The position numbers and the translations under genes were made by a program. Shown one piece after another: positions 1-8,584 of a stretch of DNA of 64,000 nucleotides. How positions within the stretch are numbered: the stretch's first letter is position 1; each line of letters starts with the position of its first letter. Source of the DNA: Pseudomonas frederiksbergensis (GTDB lineage: Bacteria; Pseudomonadota; Gammaproteobacteria; Pseudomonadales; Pseudomonadaceae); contig NZ_MOBP01000003.1 of NCBI RefSeq assembly GCF_003732665.1, positions 255,051-319,050 on the forward strand, written 5' to 3'. The notes beneath the pieces are model-generated. The model did not search any database. It saw only the letters and a list, made by a program, of their open reading frames with translations, and was not told the origin of the DNA.

Positions 1-459
1 CGTCGCGGTCATGGCAAACATGGCCATGCCTTTGGCGCGGTGGTGTTCCGGGAGTTTGATCAGCGTCAGGGTGAACGCCAGCGGGATCAGCGCGCCGCCG
101 GTGAAGCCTTGCAAGGCGCGAAAGACGATCATGCTTTCCAGGCTCCAGGCCATCGAGCACAGCAGCGATGCGCCGAGAAACCCGAGGGACACCCACACCG
201 CCAGGCGTCGCGCCGAGAGCAACTGCACCAACCATGCTGTCAGCGGGATCATGATGATTTCCGCCACCAGGTACGAGGTGGAAATCCACGAGCCTTCTTC
301 CAGGGTCGCCGACAGCGCACCCTGAATGTCCTTGAGCGATGAGTTGGTGATCTGGATGTCGAGCACCGCCATAAAGGCGCCGAGCATCACGCTCATCACC
401 GCGATCCAGTCCCGCCGGGTCGGTTCACCGGCGGGGCGGATCAGTTGATCACCGGCCAT
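1..459 (-). CDS. DHA2-type MFS multidrug efflux permease, EmrB-like (3' part beyond left edge)
   Basis: Only the first 153 codons lie in the window; the rest runs off the left end. The protein begins MAGDQLIRPAGEPTRRDW, followed by the first membrane helices. The segment MAVLDIQITNSSLKDIQGAL is the typical first-helix motif of the 14-helix DHA2 drug:H+ antiporters, and GALIPLAFTLTLIKLP lies in a later helix. The start codon overlaps the end of the upstream HlyD gene by 11 bases, so the two are translationally coupled. The expected role is inner-membrane permease of a tripartite pump with the HlyD/EmrA-like adaptor. The substrate cannot be told from sequence. Confidence 0.88.
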   Translation of the reverse strand, partial: MAGDQLIRPAGEPTRRDWIAVMSVMLGAFMAVLDIQITNSSLKDIQGALSATLEEGSWISTSYLVAEIIMIPLTAWLVQLLSARRLAVWVSLGFLGASLLCSMAWSLESMIVFRALQGFTGGALIPLAFTLTLIKLPEHHRAKGMAMFAMTAT

Positions 460-1498
460 CGTCAGGGGCGTCTTTGATGTTCACTTTGACGGTGACCGTC
501 ATCCCCGGGCGGATCTTGCCGTGCAGCGGATTGTCGGACGCGAACGTCAGCTTTACCGGAATCCGTTGTACGACTTTGGTGAAGTTGCCCGTGGCATTGT
601 CCGGCGGCAATAAGCTGAATTGCGCCCCGGAGGCGGCGAACAGGCTGTCGACCCGGGCTTCAATTGGCGTATCGCCGTAGGCGTCGAAGGTCAGTTCGGC
701 TTTCTGGCCCGGCTGCATGTGGCCAATCTGGGTTTCCTTGAAGTTGGCCTGAATCCAGATGTCCTGGTCCGGGACGATCGACAGCAGATAGGCGCCGGCC
801 TGCACGTACTGGCCGTTGCGCGCGGCGCGTTGGCCGATCAGGCCGCTGATGGGCGCGTGGATTTCGCTGCGGGTCAGGTTCAATTGCGCCTGGGCCAGGT
901 CGGTCCTGGCATTGGCGATCATCGCGTCGAGGCGCTTGATCTCGGCGCTCAACGCGTTGACTTGCTGGCGCTGACTTTGCGCATCGGCCTGGGCCTTGGT
1001 CACCTGCGAGCGGGCGATGTGGTTGTCGGCGGAGAGGGTGGTCACCCGTTCTTCCGAGACGTAGCCGGGTTTGCGCAGGGCTTCGGCCCGGGACAGGTCG
1101 ATTTGCGAGCGGCCGAGGCTGGCCTGGCTGGACACCACTTGCGCATCGCTGGCGGCAATCAGGCTGGCTTGCTGGGTCAGTTTGCTCTGGGCTTGCAGGC
1201 GCTCGGCTTCGCGGGTGGCGAGGGCGGCGTTGGCGCGGTCCACGGCCAGGTGAAAGTCATCGCCTTCGAGCTTGACCAGCAATTGGCCTTTTTCGACGTG
1301 CTGGTTGTCCTGTACCAAAACCTCATCAATACGCGCGCCCAATTGGCTGGAGACACGGGTGATCTCGCCCTGGACATACGCGTTGTCGGTGCTTTCATAA
1401 AAGCGTCCCTTGAAAAACCAATGGGCAAAGAAGCCCCCGGCAATCAGCAGGACGATCAGCAAAAAAATGGACAGGCGACGCTTGAGTTGGGCAGGCAT
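449..1498 (-). CDS. HlyD/EmrA-family membrane fusion protein of an efflux pump
   Basis: 349 residues. A short cytoplasmic N-terminus (MPAQLKRRL) is followed by one membrane helix at about residues 9-28. The motif DNAYVQGEITRVSSQLGARI at about 38-57 is the classic start of the lipoyl/barrel-sandwich domain. A long alanine- and glutamine-rich coiled coil spans about 75-205, and the second lipoyl half and a beta-barrel follow (APISGLIGQRAARNGQYVQAG). This is the usual layout and length of EmrA-type periplasmic adaptors linking an inner-membrane permease to an outer-membrane channel. It is the first gene of a two-gene operon with the EmrB-like permease. No outer-membrane channel gene is visible in the window. 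Confidence 0.92.
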   Translation of the reverse strand: MPAQLKRRLSIFLLIVLLIAGGFFAHWFFKGRFYESTDNAYVQGEITRVSSQLGARIDEVLVQDNQHVEKGQLLVKLEGDDFHLAVDRANAALATREAERLQAQSKLTQQASLIAASDAQVVSSQASLGRSQIDLSRAEALRKPGYVSEERVTTLSADNHIARSQVTKAQADAQSQRQQVNALSAEIKRLDAMIANARTDLAQAQLNLTRSEIHAPISGLIGQRAARNGQYVQAGAYLLSIVPDQDIWIQANFKETQIGHMQPGQKAELTFDAYGDTPIEARVDSLFAASGAQFSLLPPDNATGNFTKVVQRIPVKLTFASDNPLHGKIRPGMTVTVKVNIKDAPDDGR

Positions 1499-1741
1499 GG
1501 GGCAGACTGTAGTCGAGAATTGTAAGGAAAGTTATCAGCAGGCGAATCTGGCATACAGCCGATAAACGGTAAATGCCATCCGCTGATATTTGGCCATTCA
1601 CCCCGGCATCCGGGCGTTGTAGACGCAACCTTGGCTTAAATGCCCTGCTGACTGGAGCGTGGCGGGCATCGCCTGTTACCATTCGGCTCTTGTTTGAAGT
1701 TCGCTTTGATCTTCGCTTTCAATTCTTTGTTGAGACTTGCC

Positions 1742-3223
1742 ATGACCACCGTCCGCACGCGCATCGCGCCATCGCCTACCGGGGACCCCCACGTAGGTAC
1801 TGCTTACATCGCATTGTTCAACTACTGCTTTGCCAAGCAGCATGGTGGTGAGTTCATCCTGCGGATCGAAGACACCGATCAATTGCGTTCGACCCGCGAG
1901 TCCGAACAGCAGATTTTCGACGCCCTGCGCTGGTTGGGCATCGACTGGAGCGAAGGCCCGGACGTCGGCGGCCCGCACGGTCCTTACCGCCAGAGCGAGC
2001 GCGGCGATATCTATCAGAAGTACTGCCAGCAACTGGTTGAAATGGGCCACGCCTTCCCGTGCTTCTGCACCGCCGAAGAGCTGGACCAGATGCGTGCCGA
2101 GCAAATGGCTCGGGGTGAAACCCCGCGTTACGACGGCCGTGCGCTGCTGCTGTCCAAGGAAGAAGTTGCGCGCCGCCTGGCCGCTGGCGAACCCCACGTG
2201 ATCCGCATGAAAGTGCCGAGCGAAGGCGTGTGCGTGGTGCCGGACATGCTGCGTGGCGACGTCGAGATCCCGTGGGATCGCATGGACATGCAAGTGCTGA
2301 TGAAGACCGACGGCCTGCCGACGTACTTCCTGGCCAACGTGGTCGACGACCATTTGATGGGCATCACCCACGTACTGCGCGGTGAAGAATGGCTGCCATC
2401 GGCGCCGAAACTGATCCTGCTGTACGAATATTTCGGCTGGGAACAACCGCAACTGTGCTACATGCCGCTGCTGCGTAACCCGGACAAGAGCAAGCTGTCC
2501 AAGCGCAAGAACCCGACTTCGGTGACGTTCTACGAGCGCATGGGCTTCATGCCGGAAGCGATGCTCAACTACCTGGGCCGCATGGGCTGGTCGATGCCGG
2601 ACGAGCGCGAGAAGTTCTCGTTGCAGGAAATGGTCGACAACTTCGACCTGAGCCGCGTCTCCCTCGGTGGGCCGATTTTCGACATTGAGAAGCTGTCGTG
2701 GCTCAACGGCCAGTGGCTGCGTGATTTGCCGGTGGAAGAGTTCGCTTCGCGCTTGCAGACCTGGGCGCTGAACCCTGAGTACATGATGAAAATCGCCCCG
2801 CACGTGCAGGGCCGAGTTGAAACCTTCAGCCAGGTCGCACCGCTGGCGGGGTTTTTCTTTGCCGGTGGCGTGAGCCCGGATGCCAAGCTGTTTGAATCCA
2901 AGAAGCTCTCGGGCGATCAGGTCCGGCAGTTGATGCAGTTGATCCTGTGGAAGCTCGAAAGCCTGCGTCAGTGGGAAAAGGACAGCATCACCGCGACGAT
3001 TCAAGCGGTAGTCGAATCCCTGGAACTGAAGCTGCGTGACGCCATGCCGCTGATGTTTGCCGCGATCACCGGCCAGGCCAGTTCGGTGTCGGTGCTCGAT
3101 GCGATGGAAATCCTCGGCCCGGACCTGACCCGTTTCCGTCTGCGCCAGGCCCTCGACTTGCTCGGCGGCGTGTCGAAAAAGGAAAACAAAGAGTGGGAAA
3201 AACTGTTGGGTAATATCGCCTGA
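1742..3223 (+). CDS. gltX: Glutamyl-tRNA synthetase
   Basis: 493 residues, the usual length for this enzyme in Pseudomonas. It charges tRNA-Glu with glutamate in the cytoplasm. The class I signature appears as [13 protein letters not shown] near the N-terminus (HIGH-equivalent PHVG), and the KMSKS-type loop as [10 protein letters not shown]. The ATG at 1742 was chosen because it places [18 protein letters not shown] directly at the N-terminus as in homologues; an in-frame upstream ATG at 1694 would add 16 non-conserved residues. The gene stands just upstream of a tRNA operon that contains two tRNA-Glu genes, its own substrates. Confidence 0.98.
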   Translation: MTTVRTRIAPSPTGDPHVGTAYIALFNYCFAKQHGGEFILRIEDTDQLRSTRESEQQIFDALRWLGIDWSEGPDVGGPHGPYRQSERGDIYQKYCQQLVEMGHAFPCFCTAEELDQMRAEQMARGETPRYDGRALLLSKEEVARRLAAGEPHVIRMKVPSEGVCVVPDMLRGDVEIPWDRMDMQVLMKTDGLPTYFLANVVDDHLMGITHVLRGEEWLPSAPKLILLYEYFGWEQPQLCYMPLLRNPDKSKLSKRKNPTSVTFYERMGFMPEAMLNYLGRMGWSMPDEREKFSLQEMVDNFDLSRVSLGGPIFDIEKLSWLNGQWLRDLPVEEFASRLQTWALNPEYMMKIAPHVQGRVETFSQVAPLAGFFFAGGVSPDAKLFESKKLSGDQVRQLMQLILWKLESLRQWEKDSITATIQAVVESLELKLRDAMPLMFAAITGQASSVSVLDAMEILGPDLTRFRLRQALDLLGGVSKKENKEWEKLLGNIA

Positions 3224-3240
3224 ACGGCGTTTGACTCCCT

Positions 3241-3271
3241 GTAGGAGCTGCCGAAGGCTGCGATCTTTTGA
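3241..3271 (+). repeat. Single REP-like element
   Basis: The sequence GTAGGAGCTGCCGAAGGCTG and the following bases resemble a common dispersed palindromic repeat of P. fluorescens. It sits 17 bases past the gltX stop codon and has no inverted partner nearby. Its core resembles the arms of the long inverted repeat at 13021-13172. Confidence 0.55.
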
Positions 3272-3364
3272 TCCTGCTCTTCGGCGCACCCCCGAATTTA
3301 CGGGGGGAGGGCGGTAAGTGATTGTTATGTCGGCAAAAAACTTTGAAATATTTTAAAAATAAGT

Positions 3365-3393
3365 TTGACAGCCTTCCGATGCGCCATTAAGAT
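3365..3393 (+). promoter_or_regulatory. Sigma-70 promoter of the Ala/Glu tRNA operon
   Basis: A perfect -35 hexamer TTGACA (3365-3370) is followed after exactly 17 bases by TAAGAT (3388-3393). The bases downstream of the -10 box are GC-rich (TCGCCCCGTCC), as expected of a stringently controlled stable-RNA promoter. An AT-rich stretch upstream (about 3335-3362) could act as an UP element. The first tRNA begins 22 bases after the -10 box. Confidence 0.85.
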
Positions 3394-3414
3394 TCGCCCC
3401 GTCCTCAGCGATGA

Positions 3415-3490
<76 letters not shown>

Positions 3491-3569
3491 ATTTACACTT
3501 CAAGGTCTGGCCACACCGGCCTTGAAGCGATCAACACTCAGCGTTGATCAGTTGTATAGAAGGGTTTGC

Positions 3570-3645
3570 GTCCCCTTCGTCTAGTGGCCTAGGACACCGC
3601 CCTTTCACGGCGGTAACAGGGGTTCGAGTCCCCTAGGGGACGCCA
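3570..3645 (+). tRNA. tRNA-Glu(TTC), copy 1
   Basis: 76 nt cloverleaf with encoded CCA. Acceptor GTCCCCT pairs with AGGGGAC. The anticodon stem-loop is CCGCC-CTTTCAC-GGCGG, with anticodon TTC. It lies 79 bases downstream of the first tRNA-Ala; that spacer is nearly identical to the one in the second Ala-Glu unit. Confidence 0.98.
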
Positions 3646-3697
3646 GTTTTACAGAAGCAGTGTCGCAAGATGCTGCTCCGCCGCCAGGCGATAAATC

Positions 3698-3773
<76 letters not shown>

Positions 3774-3853
3774 ATTTTACAACTCAAGGTCTGGCCACAC
3801 CGGCCTTGAGGCGATCAACACTCAGCGTTGATCAGTTGTATAGAAGGGTTTGT

Positions 3854-3929
3854 GTCCCCTTCGTCTAGTGGCCTAGGACACCGCCCTTTCACGGCGGTAA
3901 CAGGGGTTCGAGTCCCCTAGGGGACGCCA
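3854..3929 (+). tRNA. tRNA-Glu(TTC), copy 2
   Basis: Same sequence as copy 1 over the 76 nt, with anticodon TTC and encoded CCA. It is the last gene of the operon and is followed by a hairpin terminator. Confidence 0.98.
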
Positions 3930-3954
3930 CGATTACCCGCTCTGCGGGATTTAT

Positions 3955-3985
3955 AAGGGTCATTCAATTATTGAATGGCCCTTTT
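3955..3985 (+). terminator. Rho-independent terminator of the Ala/Glu tRNA operon
   Basis: GGGTCATTCAA pairs with TTGAATGGCCC (one G-U pair) across a tiny loop and is followed by TTTTG. It lies about 25 bases after the last tRNA. Confidence 0.85.
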
Positions 3986-4068
3986 GTTTGTCTGGCGTTT
4001 GGCCAACTCTCCTTTTTCTTCAAAACTGTTCTTCAGACCAGCGGTCACAGCCATGACTTGCGCAAATT

Positions 4069-4084
4069 TATTATGCGAATAATA
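4069..4084. promoter_or_regulatory. Candidate operator for the TetR-family gene
   Basis: TATTAT-GCGA-ATAATA is a perfect 6-bp inverted repeat 28 bases before the TetR start codon, in an AT-rich stretch that also holds CTAGTCGTAATATTCGG. TetR proteins often bind such palindromes over their own promoter. Assignment to this regulator is an inference from position. Confidence 0.45.
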
Positions 4085-4111
4085 TTCTAGTCGTAATATT
4101 CGGAGGCAACG

Positions 4112-4651
4112 ATGAACGATAAAAAAGCTCAAACCCGCGAACGCATCCTCAAGGCCGCCAGCGCAGCGCTGATCCAGCGCGGCCCGGCCGAGCCAAGTGT
4201 GGGTGAAGTGATGGGCGCGGCCGGTCTGACGGTCGGCGGCTTCTATGCGCACTTCGAAAGCAAGGACGCGATGATGCTGGAGGCGTTCAAGCAACTGCTC
4301 GGCCACCGTCGCGAGCTGATTGCCGACATGGACGCCGAGTTGACCGGTGAAGAACGCCGCGCCCTGGTCGCTGCGTTCTACCTGTCGCGCAAACACCGTG
4401 ATTCCTCTGATTCAGCGTGCCCGATCCCGGCTTCGGTCGGCGAACTGGGTCGTCTGCCCGAGGAATTTCGCGTGGCGTTGAATGAGCACTTGGAAATCAT
4501 GGTCGCGCAATTGGCGGCCAGCCCTGAAGACACCGACAAAGCCTTGGCCGACATGGCCTTGATGGTCGGTGGCTTGGCTCTGGCCCGGGCGTTGGGCCCA
4601 GGCGAGTTGTCCGATCGATTGCTGCGCGCCGCCAAATCAGCGGTGCTATGA
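4112..4651 (+). CDS. TetR/AcrR-family transcriptional regulator
   Basis: 179 residues. The N-terminal TetR helix-turn-helix covers about residues 7-53 (TRERILKAASAAL, then MGAAGLTVGGFYAHFESKDAMM), with the typical FYAHFESK signature. The remainder is helical and should form the ligand-binding and dimer domain. The ribosome site GGAGG lies at a good distance before the ATG. It is 32 bases upstream of an alpha/beta hydrolase on the same strand, so the two are probably one transcript. A palindrome upstream suggests self-repression. The ligand is unknown. Confidence 0.9.
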   Translation: MNDKKAQTRERILKAASAALIQRGPAEPSVGEVMGAAGLTVGGFYAHFESKDAMMLEAFKQLLGHRRELIADMDAELTGEERRALVAAFYLSRKHRDSSDSACPIPASVGELGRLPEEFRVALNEHLEIMVAQLAASPEDTDKALADMALMVGGLALARALGPGELSDRLLRAAKSAVL

Positions 4652-4683
4652 CCTGAAGGCAAAATGGCCTGAGGAGTGGAGCG

Positions 4684-5517
4684 ATGAGCACGTTAAAGTG
4701 GGTTCGTGGCGTTAATGGCACCTTGGGTTGGGTCGCACCACAACTGGTCGCGAGCAAAATGCGCCTGGCATTCATGACGCCGCGCACGTTCGCACCCAGT
4801 GACTGGGAATTGCCGCTGCTGGGGAAATCCGAGCGCATCACGTTGCGCTTCGGCCTCTCGGCGTTGCGCTGGGGGCAGGGGCCGACGGTCTTGCTGATGC
4901 ACGGTTGGGAAGGCCGGCCGACTCAGTTCGCCAACCTGATCACCGCGTTGGTGGATGCCGGTTATACCGTCGTCGCGCTGGATGGTCCCGCCCATGGTCG
5001 CTCGCCGGGGCGTGAGGCCAATGTCGTATTGTTCGCCCGGGCCATGCTTGAAGCGGCTGCTGAGTTGCCGCCCCTGCAAGCGGTGATCGGCCACTCCATG
5101 GGCGGCGCCAGCGCCATGCTGGCGGTGCAACTGGGGCTGCGCACCGAAACCCTGGTCACAATTGGCGCTCCGGCACGAATTCTCGGGGTGCTGCGCGGTT
5201 TTGCCCGCATGGTCAAGCTGCCGCCCAAGGCCCGCTCGGCGTTTATCCGTCAGGTCGAACAAGACGTCGGGATGCGCGCCGCGACCCTGGATGTCGCGCA
5301 CTATCAACTCGATATGCCGGGGCTGATCGTTCACGCCGAAGACGATCGCTATGTATCCGCCAAGGAATCCCAATTGATTCACGAAGCCTGGTTCGACAGC
5401 CGCTTGCTGCGCCTGGAAGAGGGTGGTCATCACCGCGTGATGGCAGACCCTCGGGTGATTGATGGGGTGTTATCACTGCTGGCCGGGCGCAGCCTGCAAG
5501 CGCGGCAATCGGCCTGA
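4684..5517 (+). CDS. Alpha/beta-fold hydrolase
   Basis: 277 residues. The oxyanion-hole segment LLMHGWEGRP at about 69-78 and the nucleophile elbow GHSMGGAS (Ser at about 138) are clear. A plausible acid is in EDDRYVSAKE, and the general-base His is in EEGGHHRVM near the C-terminus. No signal peptide is obvious, so it should be cytoplasmic. The substrate cannot be predicted; esters or lactones are typical for this fold. It follows the TetR gene closely and may be that regulator's target. Confidence 0.85.
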   Translation: MSTLKWVRGVNGTLGWVAPQLVASKMRLAFMTPRTFAPSDWELPLLGKSERITLRFGLSALRWGQGPTVLLMHGWEGRPTQFANLITALVDAGYTVVALDGPAHGRSPGREANVVLFARAMLEAAAELPPLQAVIGHSMGGASAMLAVQLGLRTETLVTIGAPARILGVLRGFARMVKLPPKARSAFIRQVEQDVGMRAATLDVAHYQLDMPGLIVHAEDDRYVSAKESQLIHEAWFDSRLLRLEEGGHHRVMADPRVIDGVLSLLAGRSLQARQSA

Positions 5518-5565
5518 GCATCCGTTACACTGCCCCGGTCGAATTTATCTGACCGGGAGTGGGGC

Positions 5566-6015
5566 ATGGGCTGGGATCGGGCAACGCCATTTATCATTGA
5601 TCTGCAAGTCGGCGCCGAAGACATCGACGGGCTGGGCCACGCGAACAACGCGGTGTACGTGACCTGGCTCGAACGTTGTGCCTGGCGCCACTCGCAGCGG
5701 CTGGGCCTGGATTTGGTTGAGTACCGGCGCCTGGATCGGGCGATGGCGGTGGTGCGGCACGAGATCGATTACCTCGCCGCCGCCTATGAAGGCGATGAGT
5801 TGCAATTGGCGACCTGGATCGTCGATTGGGACCAACGCCTGAAAATGACCCGGCACTTCCAGCTCAAGCGCCCCAGCGACAACACCACATTGCTGCGCGC
5901 CCAGACCACCTTCGTCTGCATCGAACTGTCCAGCGGCAAGCCCAAGCGCATGCCGGCGGAATTCATCGAGGGTTATGGCCCGGCGTTGCAAATCCTGGAT
6001 ACAACCAAACTCTAA
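5566..6015 (+). CDS. Acyl-CoA thioesterase, hotdog fold (4HBT family)
   Basis: 149 residues. The N-terminal segment VGAEDIDGLGHANNAVYVTWLERCAW matches the 4-hydroxybenzoyl-CoA thioesterase signature, in which Asp and the H-x-N-N-x-x-Y segment form the active site. The rest fits a single hotdog domain (VVRHEIDYLAAAYEGDEL, then TTFVCIELSSGKPKRMPAEF). These enzymes hydrolyse acyl-CoA thioesters in the cytoplasm; the acyl chain preference is unknown. The stop codon lies one base before a REP doublet. Confidence 0.85.
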   Translation: MGWDRATPFIIDLQVGAEDIDGLGHANNAVYVTWLERCAWRHSQRLGLDLVEYRRLDRAMAVVRHEIDYLAAAYEGDELQLATWIVDWDQRLKMTRHFQLKRPSDNTTLLRAQTTFVCIELSSGKPKRMPAEFIEGYGPALQILDTTKL

Positions 6016-6016
6016 C

Positions 6017-6105
6017 TGTGGGAGCGGGCTTGCTCGCGAAGACGGCCGCACATTCAACATGAATGTGACGCACGCACCGCTTTCGCGAGCAAGCCCGCTC
6101 CCACA
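6017..6105. repeat. REP doublet (REPIN), type A, GTGGGAGC ends outward
   Basis: TGTGGGAGCGGGCTTGCTCG and its reverse complement flank a spacer of about 40 bases. The GTGGGAGC ends point outward. It sits between the thioesterase gene and dusC. Confidence 0.9.
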
Positions 6106-6167
6106 GGTGATCATTCCATCTCGGAATCCAGTAAACTGCCGCACGTTTTTCGTTGAGTGTGTTTTCC

Positions 6168-7127
6168 ATGCAAATTGCTTTGGCGCCCATGGAGGGGTTG
6201 GTCGACAACATCCTGCGGGACGTGCTGACCCGCGTCGGCGGTATCGATTGGTGCGTGACCGAATTCATTCGGATCAACGATCAACTGCTCACGCCTGCCT
6301 ATTACCACAAGTTCGGCCCTGAACTGCTGAATGGCGCCCGCACCGCGTCCGGCGTGCCGTTGCGCGTGCAATTGCTGGGTTCCGACCCGGTATGCCTGGC
6401 GGAAAACGCGGCGCTGGCCTGCGAGCTGGGTTCTGAAGTCATCGACCTGAACTTCGGCTGCCCGGCCAAGACCGTCAACAAGTCCCGTGGCGGTGCGGTC
6501 CTGCTCAAGGAGCCTGAACTGCTGAATGAAATCGTCGAAACCGTGCGCCGTGCGGTGCCTGCGCACATTCCGGTGACCGCCAAGATGCGCCTCGGTTTCG
6601 ATAGCCCGGACGGCGCGCTGGTCTGCGCCACGGCCCTGGCCGAAGGCGGCGCCGCGCACATCGTGGTGCATGCGCGGACCAAGACCGACGGCTACAAACC
6701 GCCCGCCCACTGGGAATGGATTCCACGGGTGCAGGATGTGGTTAAGGTCCCGGTGTTCGCCAACGGCGACATCTGGAGCGTCGAAGACTGGCGCCGTTGC
6801 CGGGAAATCAGTGGCGTGGAGGACATCATGCTCGGTCGCGGCCTGGTATCGCGCCCGGACCTGGCCCGGCAAATCGCCGCAGCACGTGCCGGTGAGGAAG
6901 TGGTGGAGATGACCTGGGCCGAGCTGCTGCCGCTGATCCAGGACTTCTGGCTGCAAGCCAAGGCGCAAATGACACCGCGCCAATCACCGGGTCGCCTGAA
7001 GCAATGGCTGGCAATGCTGACTCGCAATTATCCCGAAGCGGTCGAGCTGTTTACCGTCCTTCGGCGTGAAACTGAGTTGGATCAGGTCTCGCGTTTATTG
7101 GGTCTGCGGGTCGCCGAAGCGGCGTGA
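6168..7127 (+). CDS. dusC: tRNA-dihydrouridine(16) synthase
   Basis: 319 residues. It is a flavin (FMN) enzyme that reduces U16 in the D-loop of tRNAs. It begins [18 protein letters not shown], matching the FMN-binding start of DusC. The catalytic-cysteine motif is [20 protein letters not shown], and [15 protein letters not shown] and FANGDIW are further family motifs. The start at 6168 was chosen over the in-frame ATG at 6153 because homologues begin at this position. It is monocistronic as far as can be seen. Confidence 0.95.
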   Translation: MQIALAPMEGLVDNILRDVLTRVGGIDWCVTEFIRINDQLLTPAYYHKFGPELLNGARTASGVPLRVQLLGSDPVCLAENAALACELGSEVIDLNFGCPAKTVNKSRGGAVLLKEPELLNEIVETVRRAVPAHIPVTAKMRLGFDSPDGALVCATALAEGGAAHIVVHARTKTDGYKPPAHWEWIPRVQDVVKVPVFANGDIWSVEDWRRCREISGVEDIMLGRGLVSRPDLARQIAAARAGEEVVEMTWAELLPLIQDFWLQAKAQMTPRQSPGRLKQWLAMLTRNYPEAVELFTVLRRETELDQVSRLLGLRVAEAA

Positions 7128-7148
7128 AAAAAAATCTGAAAATAATCT

Positions 7149-7176
7149 CTTGAAATGCAATCAGCGGTCCCTATCT
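7149..7176 (+). promoter_or_regulatory. Sigma-32 (heat-shock) promoter of the hsp20 gene
   Basis: CTTGAAA (7149-7155) and CCCTATCT (7169-7176) are separated by 13 bases. This fits the RpoH consensus CTTGAAA-N(11-16)-CCCCATnT with one mismatch in the -10 element. Confidence 0.8.
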
Positions 7177-7179
7177 AGG

Positions 7180-7246
7180 GGTTACGCGATGCCGAATTCG
7201 GGTCGCGGAGACAAAAAAACTTGCTGATATGTTTTCAGGAGATTTG
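7180..7246 (+). promoter_or_regulatory. ROSE-like RNA thermometer in the hsp20 leader
   Basis: The leader can fold into two hairpins. The first pairs CGCGA with TCGCG around CCGAATTCGG. The second pairs CTTGCTGA with TCAGGAG, leaving the G of TTGC bulged and burying the ribosome site AGGAG. A U(U/C)GCU strand opposite the Shine-Dalgarno sequence with an unpaired G is the hallmark of ROSE elements on small heat-shock genes of Proteobacteria. Melting at high temperature would free the ribosome site. Confidence 0.8.
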
Positions 7247-7250
7247 AATC

Positions 7251-7697
7251 ATGACGACTGCATTTTCCATGGCACCACTGTTCCGTTCCTCGGTAGGTTT
7301 CGACCGTTTCAACGATCTGTTCGAAACCGCCTTGCGCAACGAGCCAGGCAGCACCTACCCACCTTACAACGTGGAAAAACACGGCGATGACCAATATCGC
7401 ATTGTTGTAGCGGCCGCCGGCTTCCAGGAAGAAGACCTGGAGCTGCAAGTGGAAAAAGGTGTGCTGACCATCAGTGGCGGCAAACGTGACGCGACCGAAG
7501 ACGTCACCTACTTGTACCAAGGCATCGCACAGCGTGCCTTCAAACTGTCGTTCCGTCTGGCGGACCATATCGAAATCAAGGCTGCCGGCCTGAGCAACGG
7601 TTTGTTGAGTATCGACCTGTTGCGGGTCATTCCTGAAGAGGCGAAAGCCAAACGCATCCCGATCAACGGGACGCAAAAACCAGCGCTGCAGCACTGA
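7251..7697 (+). CDS. ibpA: Hsp20/IbpA-type small heat-shock protein
   Basis: 148 residues. It is an ATP-independent holdase that coats unfolding proteins. The alpha-crystallin domain spans about 35-130: YNVEKHGDDQYRIVVAAAGF, then LELQVEKGVLTISGGK, then LADHIEIKAAGLSNGLLSID. The N-terminus (MTTAFSMAPLFRSSVGFDRF) is the IbpA type. Control appears to be double: a sigma-32 promoter and a leader hairpin hiding the ribosome site. A strong terminator follows, so the gene is a single transcription unit. Confidence 0.95.
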   Translation: MTTAFSMAPLFRSSVGFDRFNDLFETALRNEPGSTYPPYNVEKHGDDQYRIVVAAAGFQEEDLELQVEKGVLTISGGKRDATEDVTYLYQGIAQRAFKLSFRLADHIEIKAAGLSNGLLSIDLLRVIPEEAKAKRIPINGTQKPALQH

Positions 7698-7746
7698 GTC
7701 ATTCGAAGACACACATTCGTCTGAACAGGCTGTAACCCGCTGAATG

Positions 7747-7773
7747 AAGGCCCCGACTTGTCGGGGCCTTTTT
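7747..7773 (+). terminator. Terminator of ibpA
   Basis: AAGGCCCCGA and TCGGGGCCTT form a 10-bp stem with loop CTTG, followed by a T run. Confidence 0.92.
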
Positions 7774-7885
7774 GTATCCGGGAAAAAAACAGCCCTGTAG
7801 GCTTTGCCGCCTTGCGACGGTTTCTCTACAATCCGCGCCAGTTTGCCGACTCCCATTCTGCCTGGTCGGCCCGGAGCTTTTTTTC

Positions 7886-8584
7886 ATGGACGAGCTACAA
7901 CAGCGCTGGCTGTGCGGTCTTTCTGCGCCAATGGTCGCCCTCAATCCGCGTGCCGGATACGACGAGCCCGCGTTCTATTCCGGCCCGGAATATATCGACC
8001 TGCAATGCAGCTGGGGCATTGATGACCGGCCGCAATTGTTCGGCATGCTCGAAAGAATGACCGATGACGGTCACGCCACACACCTCATAGACGCGTACCG
8101 CTCATGGCAACGCTGTTTGCCCGGCGAGTGGCAGGCGTTGCTCCAGACACTGGCGCCCCGCGAGCGCATCCTGCATGAGTTTGCCAGCCGTACCTTCGAG
8201 GGCTGCGGCTCGGGGGGGATCCAGGCGTGGGATCTGGGGCGCATGGGGTTTCTGTTGCGATGTGGCGTGCGCAACCAGTGGATCGATCTCGCCGAAAGTC
8301 TCTGGCTGCATTGGCGCCTGGCCGTCAGGGCGCAATATCACTACGACGACTGGTATTCCTATTTCAACGGATTTCTCACCGGTCGCGCCTTCTGGGGCTG
8401 CCTGAGCAGCAGCGACGATACCCTGGCTTACGAACTGGACCGACAAGGAGAGTTTTCGAGCAGTCTGCGTATCGCTCGCGGCCTGGGCCGAAACATGCCA
8501 GCTTTCCTTGCCGACTTGCCTTGGCATCTGGACCTTGATCCGCCGCAGCGCCCGGCATCCTTAGGGGAGTTCGACTGGTCATGA
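7886..8584 (+). CDS. DUF1266-family protein (YbeU/YbeR-like)
   Basis: 232 residues, function unknown. SWGIDDRPQLFGMLERMTDDGH, AWDLGRMGFLLRCGVRNQWI and DWYSYFNGFLTGRAFWG are the three conserved tryptophan-rich blocks of DUF1266. There is no signal peptide or membrane segment. The ATG at 7886 follows CCGGAG; longer in-frame readings have atypical composition. The stop overlaps the start of the next gene (ATGA), and that gene is a J-domain protein. In E. coli, DUF1266 genes ybeR and ybeU lie beside djlB, djlC and hscC, so the association recurs here. A role in an HscC chaperone system is inferred from context only. Confidence 0.85.
   Translation: MDELQQRWLCGLSAPMVALNPRAGYDEPAFYSGPEYIDLQCSWGIDDRPQLFGMLERMTDDGHATHLIDAYRSWQRCLPGEWQALLQTLAPRERILHEFASRTFEGCGSGGIQAWDLGRMGFLLRCGVRNQWIDLAESLWLHWRLAVRAQYHYDDWYSYFNGFLTGRAFWGCLSSSDDTLAYELDRQGEFSSSLRIARGLGRNMPAFLADLPWHLDLDPPQRPASLGEFDWS

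Noticed and set aside
40..342. Small plus-strand open frames at the left edge
   Set aside because: They lie opposite the DHA2 permease, whose membrane-helix sequence is clearly coding on the minus strand.
1676..3289. 537-codon minus-strand frame opposite gltX
   Set aside because: Antisense shadow of gltX; no ribosome site or domain.
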